From a virus, in IMG/VR virus record IMGVR_UViG_3300050343_000266, positions 1 to 64,000 of that record: a stretch of DNA of 64,000 nucleotides; one strand, 5' to 3'. Numbering within the stretch: position 1 is the stretch's first letter; every line of letters starts with the position of its first letter. The notes beneath the pieces were generated by a model. It made no database searches. It was not told the origin of the DNA and worked only from the letters and a program-made list of their open reading frames with translations. Below, piece by piece: positions 31,669 through 38,684 of the stretch. The translations under genes were made by a program, and so were the position numbers.

Positions 31669-31809
31669 ATGGCTATCTTAGAATCGGCTATCTTCTGGAT
31701 CGTGCTTGCTGCTGCAAGTGAAATTATTGCGTTGACTCCACTTAAGTCGAACAGCATGATTCAGCTTGCGTTGTCGGCGCTGAATTCGTTAAAGCCAAAA
31801 AAGAGTTGA
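31669..31809 (+). CDS. Small one-helix membrane protein
   Basis: 46 residues: an N-terminal hydrophobic helix (ESAIFWIVLAAASEIIALTP) and a C-terminus ending LNSLKPKKS, positively charged. Such small proteins with SEIIALTPLKSNS are common in cyanophages as far as I recall. One transmembrane span and a basic tail suit a holin-like protein or an antiholin, but this is not shown. Confidence 0.6.
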   Translation: MAILESAIFWIVLAAASEIIALTPLKSNSMIQLALSALNSLKPKKS

Positions 31810-32060
31810 GCAATGTTCCCGGTGATGGGAAATGGCTCTGGCAATTTGACACTCGTTCAGACTTCGAACGAGCTCAACGCTACATTCAAAAAAAGAAGTT
31901 CAACGCCACCCTTACTAATAAGCTTGACCAGGCTGAGGAAGAGTGGAATCAAACGCAGCCAACTGAGGAACCTACGTGGGAGATCTCAGAAAAAGGGACG
32001 TTTGGCACAGACGGATGGTCCATTTCAACCCGTTATAAACATCTACGAGCAGATGATTGA
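31806..32060 (+). CDS. Hypothetical protein
   Basis: 84 residues from TTG 31806, overlapping the previous stop. DGKWLWQFDTRSDFERAQRY, then an acidic stretch (EEEWNQTQPTEEPTWEISEK) and GWSISTRYKHLRADD. The stop overlaps the next ATG. No family recognised. It is the middle gene of a tightly coupled three-gene set with membrane proteins on both sides. Confidence 0.5.
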   Translation: MSNVPGDGKWLWQFDTRSDFERAQRYIQKKKFNATLTNKLDQAEEEWNQTQPTEEPTWEISEKGTFGTDGWSISTRYKHLRADD

Positions 32061-32292
32061 AACCGCCATTCCTGTTGTCATTGCAATTGTTACGGGCACA
32101 GCTGTGCTCTTCAACAAAGTTGGCAATCGAGTCACAGTATTAGATACAAGGGTAGACCGATTGGAGTTAAAACTAGCTGAGTCTTATACATCGAAGCAAG
32201 AATTTACAGCCGCCATGGGACGGATGGAAGATCATTTGATTCGCATCGAAGACAAGATGGATATGCTGGTTACCATTAATCGCACTACATAA
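32053..32292 (+). CDS. Membrane-anchored coiled-coil protein (holin candidate)
   Basis: 79 residues: an N-terminal membrane span (AIPVVIAIVTGTAVLFNKVG) followed by a heptad-rich helix (VTVLDTRVDRLELKLAESYT; MGRMEDHLIRIEDKMDML). This N-anchor plus coiled coil is seen in several small phage lysis proteins. With 31669-31809 it may form the lysis pair that serves the endolysin. The evidence is topology and neighbourhood only. Confidence 0.55.
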   Translation: MIETAIPVVIAIVTGTAVLFNKVGNRVTVLDTRVDRLELKLAESYTSKQEFTAAMGRMEDHLIRIEDKMDMLVTINRTT

Positions 32293-32346
32293 TTACAGAA
32301 GAGACAAGTCTTAAGTAAAGTAAAGGCAGTTGCGAAGAACAACTAC

Positions 32347-32799
32347 ATGGGAATTGCTGAAGACTGGAAGGACTTAATGTTCGACCTCACTTGCTTATCT
32401 AAGCAGAGTGCCAAGCGCAGATTTAAAAAGTCAATTAAGTATGGATGGGGTGGCCTCTGCGGATATTGCAGATGCAATCGAGCAACCACACTGGACCACA
32501 TAAAGCCAAAATCCAAAGGCGGAGATAGCCGAAGGGGTAATCTCCTGCCCTGCTGCCTTGAGTGTAATCACTCCAAAGGAAGTGAACCTTGGTTAGTATG
32601 GTTTCAAAGGCAGTCTTTTTATAATGAAACTGCGAAAGAACTAATTGAAGAATGGATCTCAAACAAACGTTTTATAGAGGAAGAGTTAGCTGATGGAAGT
32701 CCTAACAGTCGAACAACGGTTTGCCTTAACAAGAGCTCGTTACGAGGTATCTCGGATGAGCCGTCCAGCCTTAGAAAAGACTGCTTTGCGTCTGCTTAA
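32347..32799 (+). CDS. HNH endonuclease
   Basis: About 150 residues. The zinc-bound HNH core is CGYCRCNRATTLDHIKPKSK, then NLLPCCLECNHSKGSEPW. Four Cys (C-x2-C...C-x2-C) hold the structural zinc; the DH pair and the Asn are catalytic. HNH proteins of this size help terminase in DNA packaging in some phages, or act as homing nucleases. The last 35 codons overlap the NblA-like gene by 107 bases and look unlike the rest, so the original protein may have ended near FIEEELADG. Confidence 0.82.
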   Translation: MGIAEDWKDLMFDLTCLSKQSAKRRFKKSIKYGWGGLCGYCRCNRATTLDHIKPKSKGGDSRRGNLLPCCLECNHSKGSEPWLVWFQRQSFYNETAKELIEEWISNKRFIEEELADGSPNSRTTVCLNKSSLRGISDEPSSLRKDCFASA

Positions 32800-33016
32800 G
32801 TCCCGCATGGAACTTAAGAACGGAACACAAAACACACTACTTAAAGCAGGGATCATGTTCAAAATTGATGAGCATCAGGCTGGCTTACCTGAGATCATTA
32901 GTGAAGAAACTTTTATGGAGCTCTTACTAAGAGCAGACGATGATTTGCCAACAAGTATTGACGATCAGGAATATGAGAATGACGATCTAGATGATGATGG
33001 TCTTATGATTGGTTAA
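32693..33016 (+). CDS. nblA: NblA-like phycobilisome degradation protein with acidic tail
   Basis: 107 residues. The first 55 match the NblA (PF04485) pattern as I know it: LTVEQRFALTRARYEVSRMS, a turn, RPALEKTALRLLKSRMELKN, then TLLK. Shared features are L-(S/T)-x-E-Q-x-F, the MS turn between the two helices, a Met in helix 2 and the final L-L-K. NblA ties phycobilisomes to the Clp protease so that they are broken down. Here an extra acidic C-terminus (ISEETFMELLLRADDDLP; DDQEYENDDLDDDGLMIG) is added; usual NblA has about 60 residues. A ribosome site AGAGGAAGAG lies 5' of the ATG. A structural comparison would settle the call. Confidence 0.65.
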   Translation: MEVLTVEQRFALTRARYEVSRMSRPALEKTALRLLKSRMELKNGTQNTLLKAGIMFKIDEHQAGLPEIISEETFMELLLRADDDLPTSIDDQEYENDDLDDDGLMIG

Positions 33017-33050
33017 AGTTAGCTAGACTTCGACTAGTTAATATTTACTT

Positions 33051-33275
33051 ATGGAATATATTTTAGGGCCAGTATTAGCTGTTGCTTTGAGTATTAAATT
33101 TACTGCTGAGAAAAGCAAGGTTATGGAAAAGCGTATCGCTGCTTTGGAAGCGAACATAGAACTCATGGAAAGTTCTTCTACAACGATGCAATCAGAAATG
33201 CCAAAACGCATGCTTGCAACAATCGTTCCTCTTGCACAAGCAGTAAAGAAATTAAATGAGCAAGTTGGTATATGA
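33051..33275 (+). CDS. Membrane-anchored coiled-coil protein
   Basis: 74 residues: a short N-terminal membrane span (YILGPVLAVALSIKF), then a charged coiled coil (EKSKVMEKRIAALEANIELM). Similar in layout to 32053-32292. The stop overlaps the next ATG. Function unknown; a lysis or membrane role is possible. Confidence 0.55.
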   Translation: MEYILGPVLAVALSIKFTAEKSKVMEKRIAALEANIELMESSSTTMQSEMPKRMLATIVPLAQAVKKLNEQVGI

Positions 33276-33469
33276 ACGTAGGGCAAGCTAAAAAGATTGC
33301 ATTTGGAAGCCAGCCATCAAATAACTTGCAAGAATATTTTGATGCATGGCAGTGGCTATATGACAACAAGATTGAGCTAAAAGAACCAGACATAAGCTAC
33401 TTAGATAAACTAATCTGTGATGGCTCAGTGATCCCTAGAGAAGGATACTTCGATATACTAGACAAGTAG
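33272..33469 (+). CDS. Small hypothetical protein
   Basis: 65 residues: VGQAKKIAFGSQPSNNLQEY, FDAWQWLYDNKIELKEPDIS, YLDKLICDGSVIPREGYFDI. Helical, neutral. Translationally coupled to the preceding gene by an ATGA overlap. Confidence 0.5.
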   Translation: MNVGQAKKIAFGSQPSNNLQEYFDAWQWLYDNKIELKEPDISYLDKLICDGSVIPREGYFDILDK

Positions 33470-33482
33470 TCGTAAAGATACT

Positions 33483-33815
33483 GTGAAAAGTGCTGGCTTA
33501 AGAAATAAACCGCTTGATCGGCGCTACTTACGTGATGACGAACGTGAAGCCTATGACGCAAGCGGTGACTATAACGCCCGTGCAAGTGCATTAAAACGAA
33601 CGAAAGCTTATAAAGGACAGATGGCCTACGCGCAAAATCGTCCGATCAGGACTGTTACAACACGTCCTGGTACAGGTGGTCAGAACTCAGGCATTGGTAT
33701 TCAACGTCAGCGTAAAGTCAATCAAGCAATGGCTAACGAACGCTCAGCTGATTTACGTCCAGAAATGAATGACACACCCAATATTTACGAACAGCTTGAT
33801 ACACGTTACGGGTAA
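33483..33815 (+). CDS. Basic hypothetical protein
   Basis: 110 residues from GTG 33483. Rich in Arg, Tyr and Asn: RNKPLDRRYLRDDEREAYDA, YKGQMAYAQNRPIRTVTTRP, GIGIQRQRKVNQAMANERSA. Mostly disordered in appearance. No family recognised. It converges on the beta-barrel gene, with a terminator between. Confidence 0.5.
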   Translation: MKSAGLRNKPLDRRYLRDDEREAYDASGDYNARASALKRTKAYKGQMAYAQNRPIRTVTTRPGTGGQNSGIGIQRQRKVNQAMANERSADLRPEMNDTPNIYEQLDTRYG

Positions 33816-33819
33816 ACAA

Positions 33820-33845
33820 TAAAAAAACCTCCGCGTTAGCGAAGG
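33820..33845 (-). terminator. Terminator of beta-barrel gene
   Basis: On the - strand CCTTCGC, loop TAAC, GCGGAGG (one mismatch), then seven T. It may also end the + strand gene at 33815. Confidence 0.75.
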
Positions 33846-33876
33846 CTTAAGACTCTTCCATTGATCAGCTTAGCGA

Positions 33877-34248
33877 TCAGAAGCGGTAGGTAGCACCAAT
33901 CTTGGTACCCAGTGAGAGGGTATCCACGTCAAACTCTTGGTCTTCTGTGATGAATGCAACTTCTCCGTAGAGTTCAAATGATTCTGAGACATCGGCAATA
34001 ACACCAAACTTACCAGACACTTCAGTCTCAAGCTCTTCATCTTCAATAGAGATAAAAGCAGGACCTGCCTGTACATAAAGGCTAACATTTTCGCTAGCTT
34101 CAAACTCATAACCAGCGTGGACTTCAGTCACTGCACCTTCAAACTCGTTGCCTACCCAACCTGCATTGTTCTCCACGTTGGCGTAGGGACCAGCAAAAGC
34201 GGGAGCTGACAGTACAGACAAAGCTGCAATAGTAATAATAGATTTCAT
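33877..34248 (-). CDS. Exported outer-membrane beta-barrel-like protein
   Basis: 123 residues. A clear signal peptide (MKSIITIAALSVLSAPAFA, cut before GPYANVENNA) is followed by alternating strands such as EVHAGYEFEASENVSLYVQA, GKFGVIADVSESFELYGEVA and a terminal GTKIGATYRF with the closing aromatic typical of outer-membrane barrels. It is short for a full barrel (about 8 strands at most). A phage-made surface protein could block entry by other phages or alter the envelope. This is inferred. Confidence 0.75.
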   Translation of the reverse strand: MKSIITIAALSVLSAPAFAGPYANVENNAGWVGNEFEGAVTEVHAGYEFEASENVSLYVQAGPAFISIEDEELETEVSGKFGVIADVSESFELYGEVAFITEDQEFDVDTLSLGTKIGATYRF

Positions 34249-34270
34249 AATTAAACTAACTAGTATGGAT

Positions 34271-34290
34271 AGCGATTTATACTTATCGCT
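34271..34290 (-). promoter_or_regulatory. Inverted repeat before beta-barrel gene
   Basis: AGCGAT and ATCGCT arms with eight bases between. On the - strand the spacer contains AAGTATAA, a possible -10 box. It lies 23 bases before the start. A repressor site over the promoter is plausible. Confidence 0.4.
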
Positions 34291-34315
34291 CTCAATATTA
34301 TATGTACTAAATAAA

Positions 34316-34346
34316 CAAAAAAAGACCCCCGCTGTTAAGCGAGGGA
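34316..34346 (-). terminator. Terminator after DUF4278-like gene
   Basis: On the - strand CCCTCGC, loop TTAACA, GCGGGGG, then TCTTTTTTT. Confidence 0.8.
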
Positions 34347-34366
34347 CAGATAATTAATTGTATAAA

Positions 34367-34561
34367 TTAGTGGCAGTAACTTACGCCACGGTATGTAAAA
34401 CAACCATGGCGTTCTTTTGTAGCAGTGGCTTTGATAGTTGGGATACCACGGTAACGTGTCTCAGACATGCGATGAACACGTAGTTCGTTCTGTGCACGAA
34501 GGTACTCTTTGCGAGCATTTTCGACAGCACGTGCTTGTAATTGGGTCATTGGAAACTCCAT
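34367..34561 (-). CDS. Small basic protein with Y-R-G motifs (DUF4278-like)
   Basis: 64 residues from MEFPMTQLQARAVENARKEY (ATG 34561). LRVHRMSETRYRGIPTIKAT and a C-terminal FTYRGVSYCH give two YRG(I/V)-x-(T/Y) motifs, as in the DUF4278 group of cyanobacteria. The open frame continues upstream to 34669 but without support. A palindrome lies about 50 bases before the start. Function unknown. Confidence 0.6.
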   Translation of the reverse strand: MEFPMTQLQARAVENARKEYLRAQNELRVHRMSETRYRGIPTIKATATKERHGCFTYRGVSYCH

Positions 34562-34610
34562 AGTGAGGTGTAGTTTCCCGTTCCTTCCCGCCATTCGTGC
34601 GGTACTTGCG

Positions 34611-34628
34611 TCTCCTAATGTTAGGAGA
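34611..34628 (-). promoter_or_regulatory. 18-bp palindrome
   Basis: TCTCCTAATGTTAGGAGA has perfect eight-base arms around TG. It stands about 50 bases upstream of the start at 34561. It fits an operator or a leader hairpin. Confidence 0.5.
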
Positions 34629-34660
34629 TGAACGTATCTATAGTTGCTAGCTAACAGGGA

Positions 34661-34683
34661 CTTCCCCACAACTCGCAGGGAAG
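34661..34683. other. Small hairpin
   Basis: CTTCCC and GGGAAG arms with an 11-base loop in the gap between the - strand gene at 34561 and the + strand gene at 34811. The rest of this gap holds only the box at 34780. Confidence 0.3.
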
Positions 34684-34779
34684 AATAATTACTCAGAGAG
34701 AAGCAGCAGAAATCTCTGAAACCTAAAGTGCACCCTGACGCTGCTCTTCTTCAGATGCATATTTAGTCTAATAAATTTA

Positions 34780-34788
34780 ATAGAATAG
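34780..34788 (+). promoter_or_regulatory. Late-promoter-like box AATAGAATAG
   Basis: It ends about 23 bases before the ATG at 34811. Confidence 0.45.
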
Positions 34789-34810
34789 TAAGAGATTTAG
34801 TATTAAACAG

Positions 34811-36433
34811 ATGGGCAAGAAGAACAGAGGTGGAAATAAAGGCGGTGGGAGAAGGGGAGGCTCATCACCTAAGTCATCACCTAAGCCGTCACGGAGTCCA
34901 TCACGGAGTCCATCACGCAATTCTTCACCAAGTCCTTCACGCAGTCCATCACGTAGTCCTTCACGGAGTCCTTCATCAAGTCCAGCACCAGCTAGGCAGC
35001 AAGCTAAAGCAGCAGCTCAAATGAGCGTTAAAGATCGTAGGGCAGGTGCAAAAGCTGCTGGTGTAAGCCTTAGGGATTTCAAGCAAGGTAAGACTGGAGC
35101 AAACGCTGTTGCTAGAAAAACTGCTCAAGTTAATAAAAGAAACCCTCAAAGCTATGGAAGTGGTGGAAATAATAGTTTTAGTAACGCTCAATTGGCAGGT
35201 AATAGTAAAGGTGGTGGCTTAGTTAAAGCCAGACGTAACGCAGCACAAAACGCTGGAATGTCTATGACAGACTATAAAGCTGGAGTAAAAGGTGGATCAA
35301 TTGATAAGCATGGTAGAGCCAAAACAGGCGGTGGCATGACTAACCAAAGTGGTGGAAGTGCTTGGGACAATCTATATAAAAACTTTAACCAAGGCGAATG
35401 GGATGCAGAAGTAGCGGCTAACGAGAAGGAATACTATAAAAACAGCCCTAACAGTGGGATGAAAAGAGGCTGGCAGGGTGCACAGTTAGGTAAAAATGGA
35501 TTCACGATGGATTCAAATAACGTAAATATGATTCCAGCATTAGGGAAATACGGATTTAAAGCAGGGGATTTTGCGTTTGATCCTGATGGCTATGGAATTC
35601 ACGATGAAAACAAAGATGGCAGAGAGGGCGCTGGAATTACAGGACGTATTTCATACGTCAGTAAAGGTGGCGGAGTACATATGGAACGTGATGGCTCTGG
35701 AAGCATTAATCCAAACTGGGATAAATACTCTAAATCCGGTTCAGCGAGGATGAGTTCAGAAGGATTGTATCAAGATAAATATAACGTCGGCTATCACGGT
35801 GCGGATGATAAAGGTGAGGATTATGCATCTACTTCAAACCTAGGAGATATTGGTAGCTATTTTAAAGGCTTCAACCAAGGAGATAAATCATTTGGTGAAG
35901 CATACCACGGGTGGGCTGGTGGAAATCGCAAAGATGGGTATGCAGGTGATGTCCTAAAGTTTATTGATCAGGGACACATGAAGGTCAGCGATGATGACTA
36001 CAACATGCTTGTTACTGATGCATCGAATTACGACTGGGGCAATCGTAATGAAATTGCAGGTAGAGACGCTGGCAGCTCTACTTATGATTCACGATCAGGC
36101 GGTGAATCACAGAACAACATAACTGCTAATGAAAACTTCTATAAGAATAGAGATGCTGGTTATCATATGGCTGGCTCTATGGATCATGAACAAGCTGCTG
36201 CTAAGTATGGAAATACTTCTCAAAACTTTGGAAGCCAAGAATCAGACTTTGCTGCACCGACTCAAGCTGCTAGTAATTTTGAAATGCCTACTGTTCAACA
36301 AAGTATGGGACCCCAGTACCAAGGCTGGCAGGAACAGATGGGGAGCACATCCCAAAGTCCATATGCTACTAGAAGTAAGTCTAGTAAAATGAACTTTAAC
36401 TTTAGCCCTTACAAATTCCAGCAAGGACAGTAG
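34811..36433 (+). CDS. RS-repeat/Gly-rich low-complexity protein
   Basis: 540 residues, uninterrupted. Opens MGKKNRGGNKGGGRRGG, then a roughly 40-residue Arg-Ser-Pro repeat (SPSRSPSRSPSRNSSPSPSR), like RS domains of eukaryotic RNA-binding proteins. Next come a basic helical part (MSVKDRRAGAKAAGVSLRDF and the similar RRNAAQNAGMSMTDYKAGVK, an internal repeat) and a long Gly/Asn/Asp/Tyr-rich part (YGFKAGDFAFDPDGYGIHDE). No family recognised. It shares its opening and SP repeats with 2307-3870 and 54714-55543. It is probably a virion or condensate-forming protein. Its own promoter box suggests late expression. Confidence 0.7.
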   Translation: MGKKNRGGNKGGGRRGGSSPKSSPKPSRSPSRSPSRNSSPSPSRSPSRSPSRSPSSSPAPARQQAKAAAQMSVKDRRAGAKAAGVSLRDFKQGKTGANAVARKTAQVNKRNPQSYGSGGNNSFSNAQLAGNSKGGGLVKARRNAAQNAGMSMTDYKAGVKGGSIDKHGRAKTGGGMTNQSGGSAWDNLYKNFNQGEWDAEVAANEKEYYKNSPNSGMKRGWQGAQLGKNGFTMDSNNVNMIPALGKYGFKAGDFAFDPDGYGIHDENKDGREGAGITGRISYVSKGGGVHMERDGSGSINPNWDKYSKSGSARMSSEGLYQDKYNVGYHGADDKGEDYASTSNLGDIGSYFKGFNQGDKSFGEAYHGWAGGNRKDGYAGDVLKFIDQGHMKVSDDDYNMLVTDASNYDWGNRNEIAGRDAGSSTYDSRSGGESQNNITANENFYKNRDAGYHMAGSMDHEQAAAKYGNTSQNFGSQESDFAAPTQAASNFEMPTVQQSMGPQYQGWQEQMGSTSQSPYATRSKSSKMNFNFSPYKFQQGQ

Positions 36434-36619
36434 TTATTTAGATTTACGTCCAAAGTCAAATTCAAATATAGCTCCTTGTAGAAATGGCTTAAGACAGAAA
36501 AGTTCTTCTTGATCTATTTCTCCTTGACCAGTCCATTTTTCTAATGTATATGACACAGCTGAATGGAGCGCACGAATAGCACGCTCATCAAATACACATG
36601 AGACTGATGGTTCATCCAT
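36434..36619 (-). CDS. Small hypothetical protein
   Basis: 61 residues: SVSCVFDERAIRALHSAVSY, TLEKWTGQGEIDQEELFCLK, PFLQGAIFEFDFGRKSK. Compact helical fold. Last gene of the - strand replication run, after the polymerase. It starts one base from the end of the converging RS-repeat gene. Unknown. Confidence 0.55.
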   Translation of the reverse strand: MDEPSVSCVFDERAIRALHSAVSYTLEKWTGQGEIDQEELFCLKPFLQGAIFEFDFGRKSK

Positions 36620-36633
36620 AGATATTATTATAT

Positions 36634-37944
36634 CTAGTGAGTAGCCGCCCAGTTCTCACCATGGTCAGCAGATGCAGCCATTGGTACGCGCAGGTTGTAG
36701 TACTTACCAGCTTCAGGCGCTGCTGCTTCTAACAATCGTTTCATACGATCAACCTCTGCAGGTACTACAGACATCTGTACTTCATCATGTACGTAAGCAC
36801 AGCGTGTGTAGTCACGGTCATAGGTAAGTCCCGCATCATCTAACATCTGCTGTCCAATTACCACCCATCGCTTGGAGATGATTGCTCCGGCAGACTGAAG
36901 TAAGAAGTTGGGACTACTGTGCTCAGCACGACAGAATATAGGACGCCCATCAAGGCCCCTAAGACGACCAGTTGAGCGAACTTTAAGTTTAACTGCATCT
37001 ACTAATGGCTCCAATCCAGGGATAGCGTCAAGGAATTTGCGGCGGAGTTCACCGCCAAGTGTTTTCTTCTGTGCATCTGACAGCTCAGGCTGCAGACTAT
37101 GGCCAAGCTTTACGTCACCTGCACCATATATAAACGCATACGTGAGCGTCTTGACTTGTGTACGTGTACATCCAACACGGTCAGCATTCTGCTGGTGGAT
37201 GTCACCGTTGACAACAACTTCAGCGAAGGAGCCCGAATCGAAAGCGGCTAGATAGTGCCCTAACAGGCGCAATTCAAGTCCTTCAAGGTCAGCTCCGACC
37301 ATTACATGACCAGGGTGTGGAACAAATAGTTCACGTGCCCACGGTGCACTTACCACCTGGCCCAAGTTGGGACCCCGATGCACATTTCTAGATGTTTGAG
37401 TAGCAAGAATGCAGCTGTGGTGGATACAGCTATCCCCCTCAATAGAGTTAAACCAAGAGTTGGTTCCCTCGGATAGCTGACCAAGCCACTTCTGTAATGT
37501 CAACAAACGGATAAACATCTCACATTCGTCATGCAGTTGCTGATTGCCAGTAGACAATGCAATGTCTCTTACTTCAGAGAGAGTTGCCTCATCAACTTTT
37601 GGCTTACCAGTCTCAGTAACTTTAGTGAAGCGTGCACCACGGAATGTTTGCAAAGCCCAGACAATATTTAGGCGTGACGTAGGGTTGAAGTCAGTCAAGC
37701 GCGTCATAGAAGCACCTGCTACATAGCCTTTCTTTTTATCAGCACGCTTTGGAGTAAATACCTTACCAGGTACGTACAGATAGATTGATTTGATTTTAAT
37801 TGTTAGATCATCAAACTCTTGCTGCAGTTTTGTGCGTACACGTACAGCAGCCTCAGTATCAAATCTAAATCCACTTGCTTCCTGCTGAGCCATAAGCTCG
37901 GCCATCCGCATTTCAAGTGCAACGTAATCAGGCATCTTTTTCAT
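36634..37944 (-). CDS. Family A DNA polymerase, polymerase domain only
   Basis: About 436 residues. Motif A is GADLEGLELRLLGHYL (catalytic Asp), motif B is RTQVKTLTYAFIYGAG (Arg, Lys, Tyr-Gly), motif C is YVHDEVQM (His-Asp-Glu). This is the T7-type palm, fingers and thumb without a proofreading domain, which is a separate gene (38154-38684). The start is placed at ATG 37944 or 37935 (MPDYVALEMRMAELMAQQEA). The frame is open to 38013 but that overlaps a well-formed 79-residue gene. It copies the phage genome. The splitting is unusual. Confidence 0.92.
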   Translation of the reverse strand: MKKMPDYVALEMRMAELMAQQEASGFRFDTEAAVRVRTKLQQEFDDLTIKIKSIYLYVPGKVFTPKRADKKKGYVAGASMTRLTDFNPTSRLNIVWALQTFRGARFTKVTETGKPKVDEATLSEVRDIALSTGNQQLHDECEMFIRLLTLQKWLGQLSEGTNSWFNSIEGDSCIHHSCILATQTSRNVHRGPNLGQVVSAPWARELFVPHPGHVMVGADLEGLELRLLGHYLAAFDSGSFAEVVVNGDIHQQNADRVGCTRTQVKTLTYAFIYGAGDVKLGHSLQPELSDAQKKTLGGELRRKFLDAIPGLEPLVDAVKLKVRSTGRLRGLDGRPIFCRAEHSSPNFLLQSAGAIISKRWVVIGQQMLDDAGLTYDRDYTRCAYVHDEVQMSVVPAEVDRMKRLLEAAAPEAGKYYNLRVPMAASADHGENWAATH

Positions 37945-38167
37945 CATCCTTGTTGAATCCAAACGTAAGTTCTTTCTCTTTAGCCGCCCTGTCTGCTCGG
38001 TTCTTGTGTCCAAGCTTTGCTACAGACTCCATAACCTTGAGACAGTCTTCTGTAGTAGAGCCATCAGGCATACGTGTGTGAACAATGTTAAAGAGCGGAA
38101 AGAAGATCTCCGCTGCCTCTGTCATTTCTTCAGAGTTGAGTGGATCTGATTTCTTAGGAATAGTCAT
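37928..38167 (-). CDS. Small gene between exonuclease and polymerase
   Basis: 79 residues: DPLNSEEMTEAAEIFFPLFN, IVHTRMPDGSTTEDCLKVME, SVAKLGHKNRADRAAKEKEL. It overlaps the exonuclease end by 14 bases and the polymerase start by about 17, so the three genes are one coupled unit. No family recognised. It may be a link or clamp between the two polymerase halves. Confidence 0.6.
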   Translation of the reverse strand: MTIPKKSDPLNSEEMTEAAEIFFPLFNIVHTRMPDGSTTEDCLKVMESVAKLGHKNRADRAAKEKELTFGFNKDDEKDA

Positions 38168-38684
38168 TCATTCTCCTTTGCAATAGTTCGTATAGCTTTA
38201 CTGTTACTTTTGTATCTTGGATGCAATAGTCAAGCATCTCAGGAGTGTAAGTAGACCAGTCATTACTGGTGTTCTTAGCAAAGTCTCCTTTGAAGCACTT
38301 TAATCTATAGCCCCATGCTTCTAGGCTATGTGAGCCGTAGAGCCTTTGTGGCATTCCAATAGGTCTTCTTTCAAAATCTCGCTCACTAATGTGAGGATAA
38401 TACAAGCGAGACAGAGTAAGTGTGTCAAGGTAAGAACCTCTTGGTGCAAACTCTGGAAACTGTTCTTTAAGAAGTGGTACATCATATCCCAGAATATTGT
38501 GGCCAATAAGAACATCAGCTCGCTCAAGGGCTTTAACCCCTTGAATAACTGCACGTTCTGGTTTGTAGTCAAAGACTTCTGCTTCTTCTACATTAGCGAT
38601 ATCGCGAATCACAATACAGTGAATCGTAGAACCGACACGTAGTAAGCCAGTACTTTCAATATCAAATAATAGTTCAGTTGTCAT
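38154..38684 (-). CDS. DNA polymerase 3'-5' proofreading exonuclease (split)
   Basis: 176 residues of the DEDD exonuclease fold. Exo I: LLFDIESTGL (D, E). Exo II: HNILGYDVPLLK (N-x3-YD type). Exo III: YCIQDTKVTVKLYEL (Asp, in place of the Y-x3-D core). This is the N-terminal domain of T7-type DNA polymerase as a separate protein. It overlaps the deaminase-like gene by 11 bases and the 79-residue gene by 14. Confidence 0.88.
   Translation of the reverse strand: MTTELLFDIESTGLLRVGSTIHCIVIRDIANVEEAEVFDYKPERAVIQGVKALERADVLIGHNILGYDVPLLKEQFPEFAPRGSYLDTLTLSRLYYPHISERDFERRPIGMPQRLYGSHSLEAWGYRLKCFKGDFAKNTSNDWSTYTPEMLDYCIQDTKVTVKLYELLQRRMNDYS

Noticed and set aside
10207-33038. 13-base match (ACTAGTCGAAGTC at 10207-10219, reverse at 33026-33038)
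   Set aside because: A 13-base match is expected by chance many times in 64 kb on both strands.
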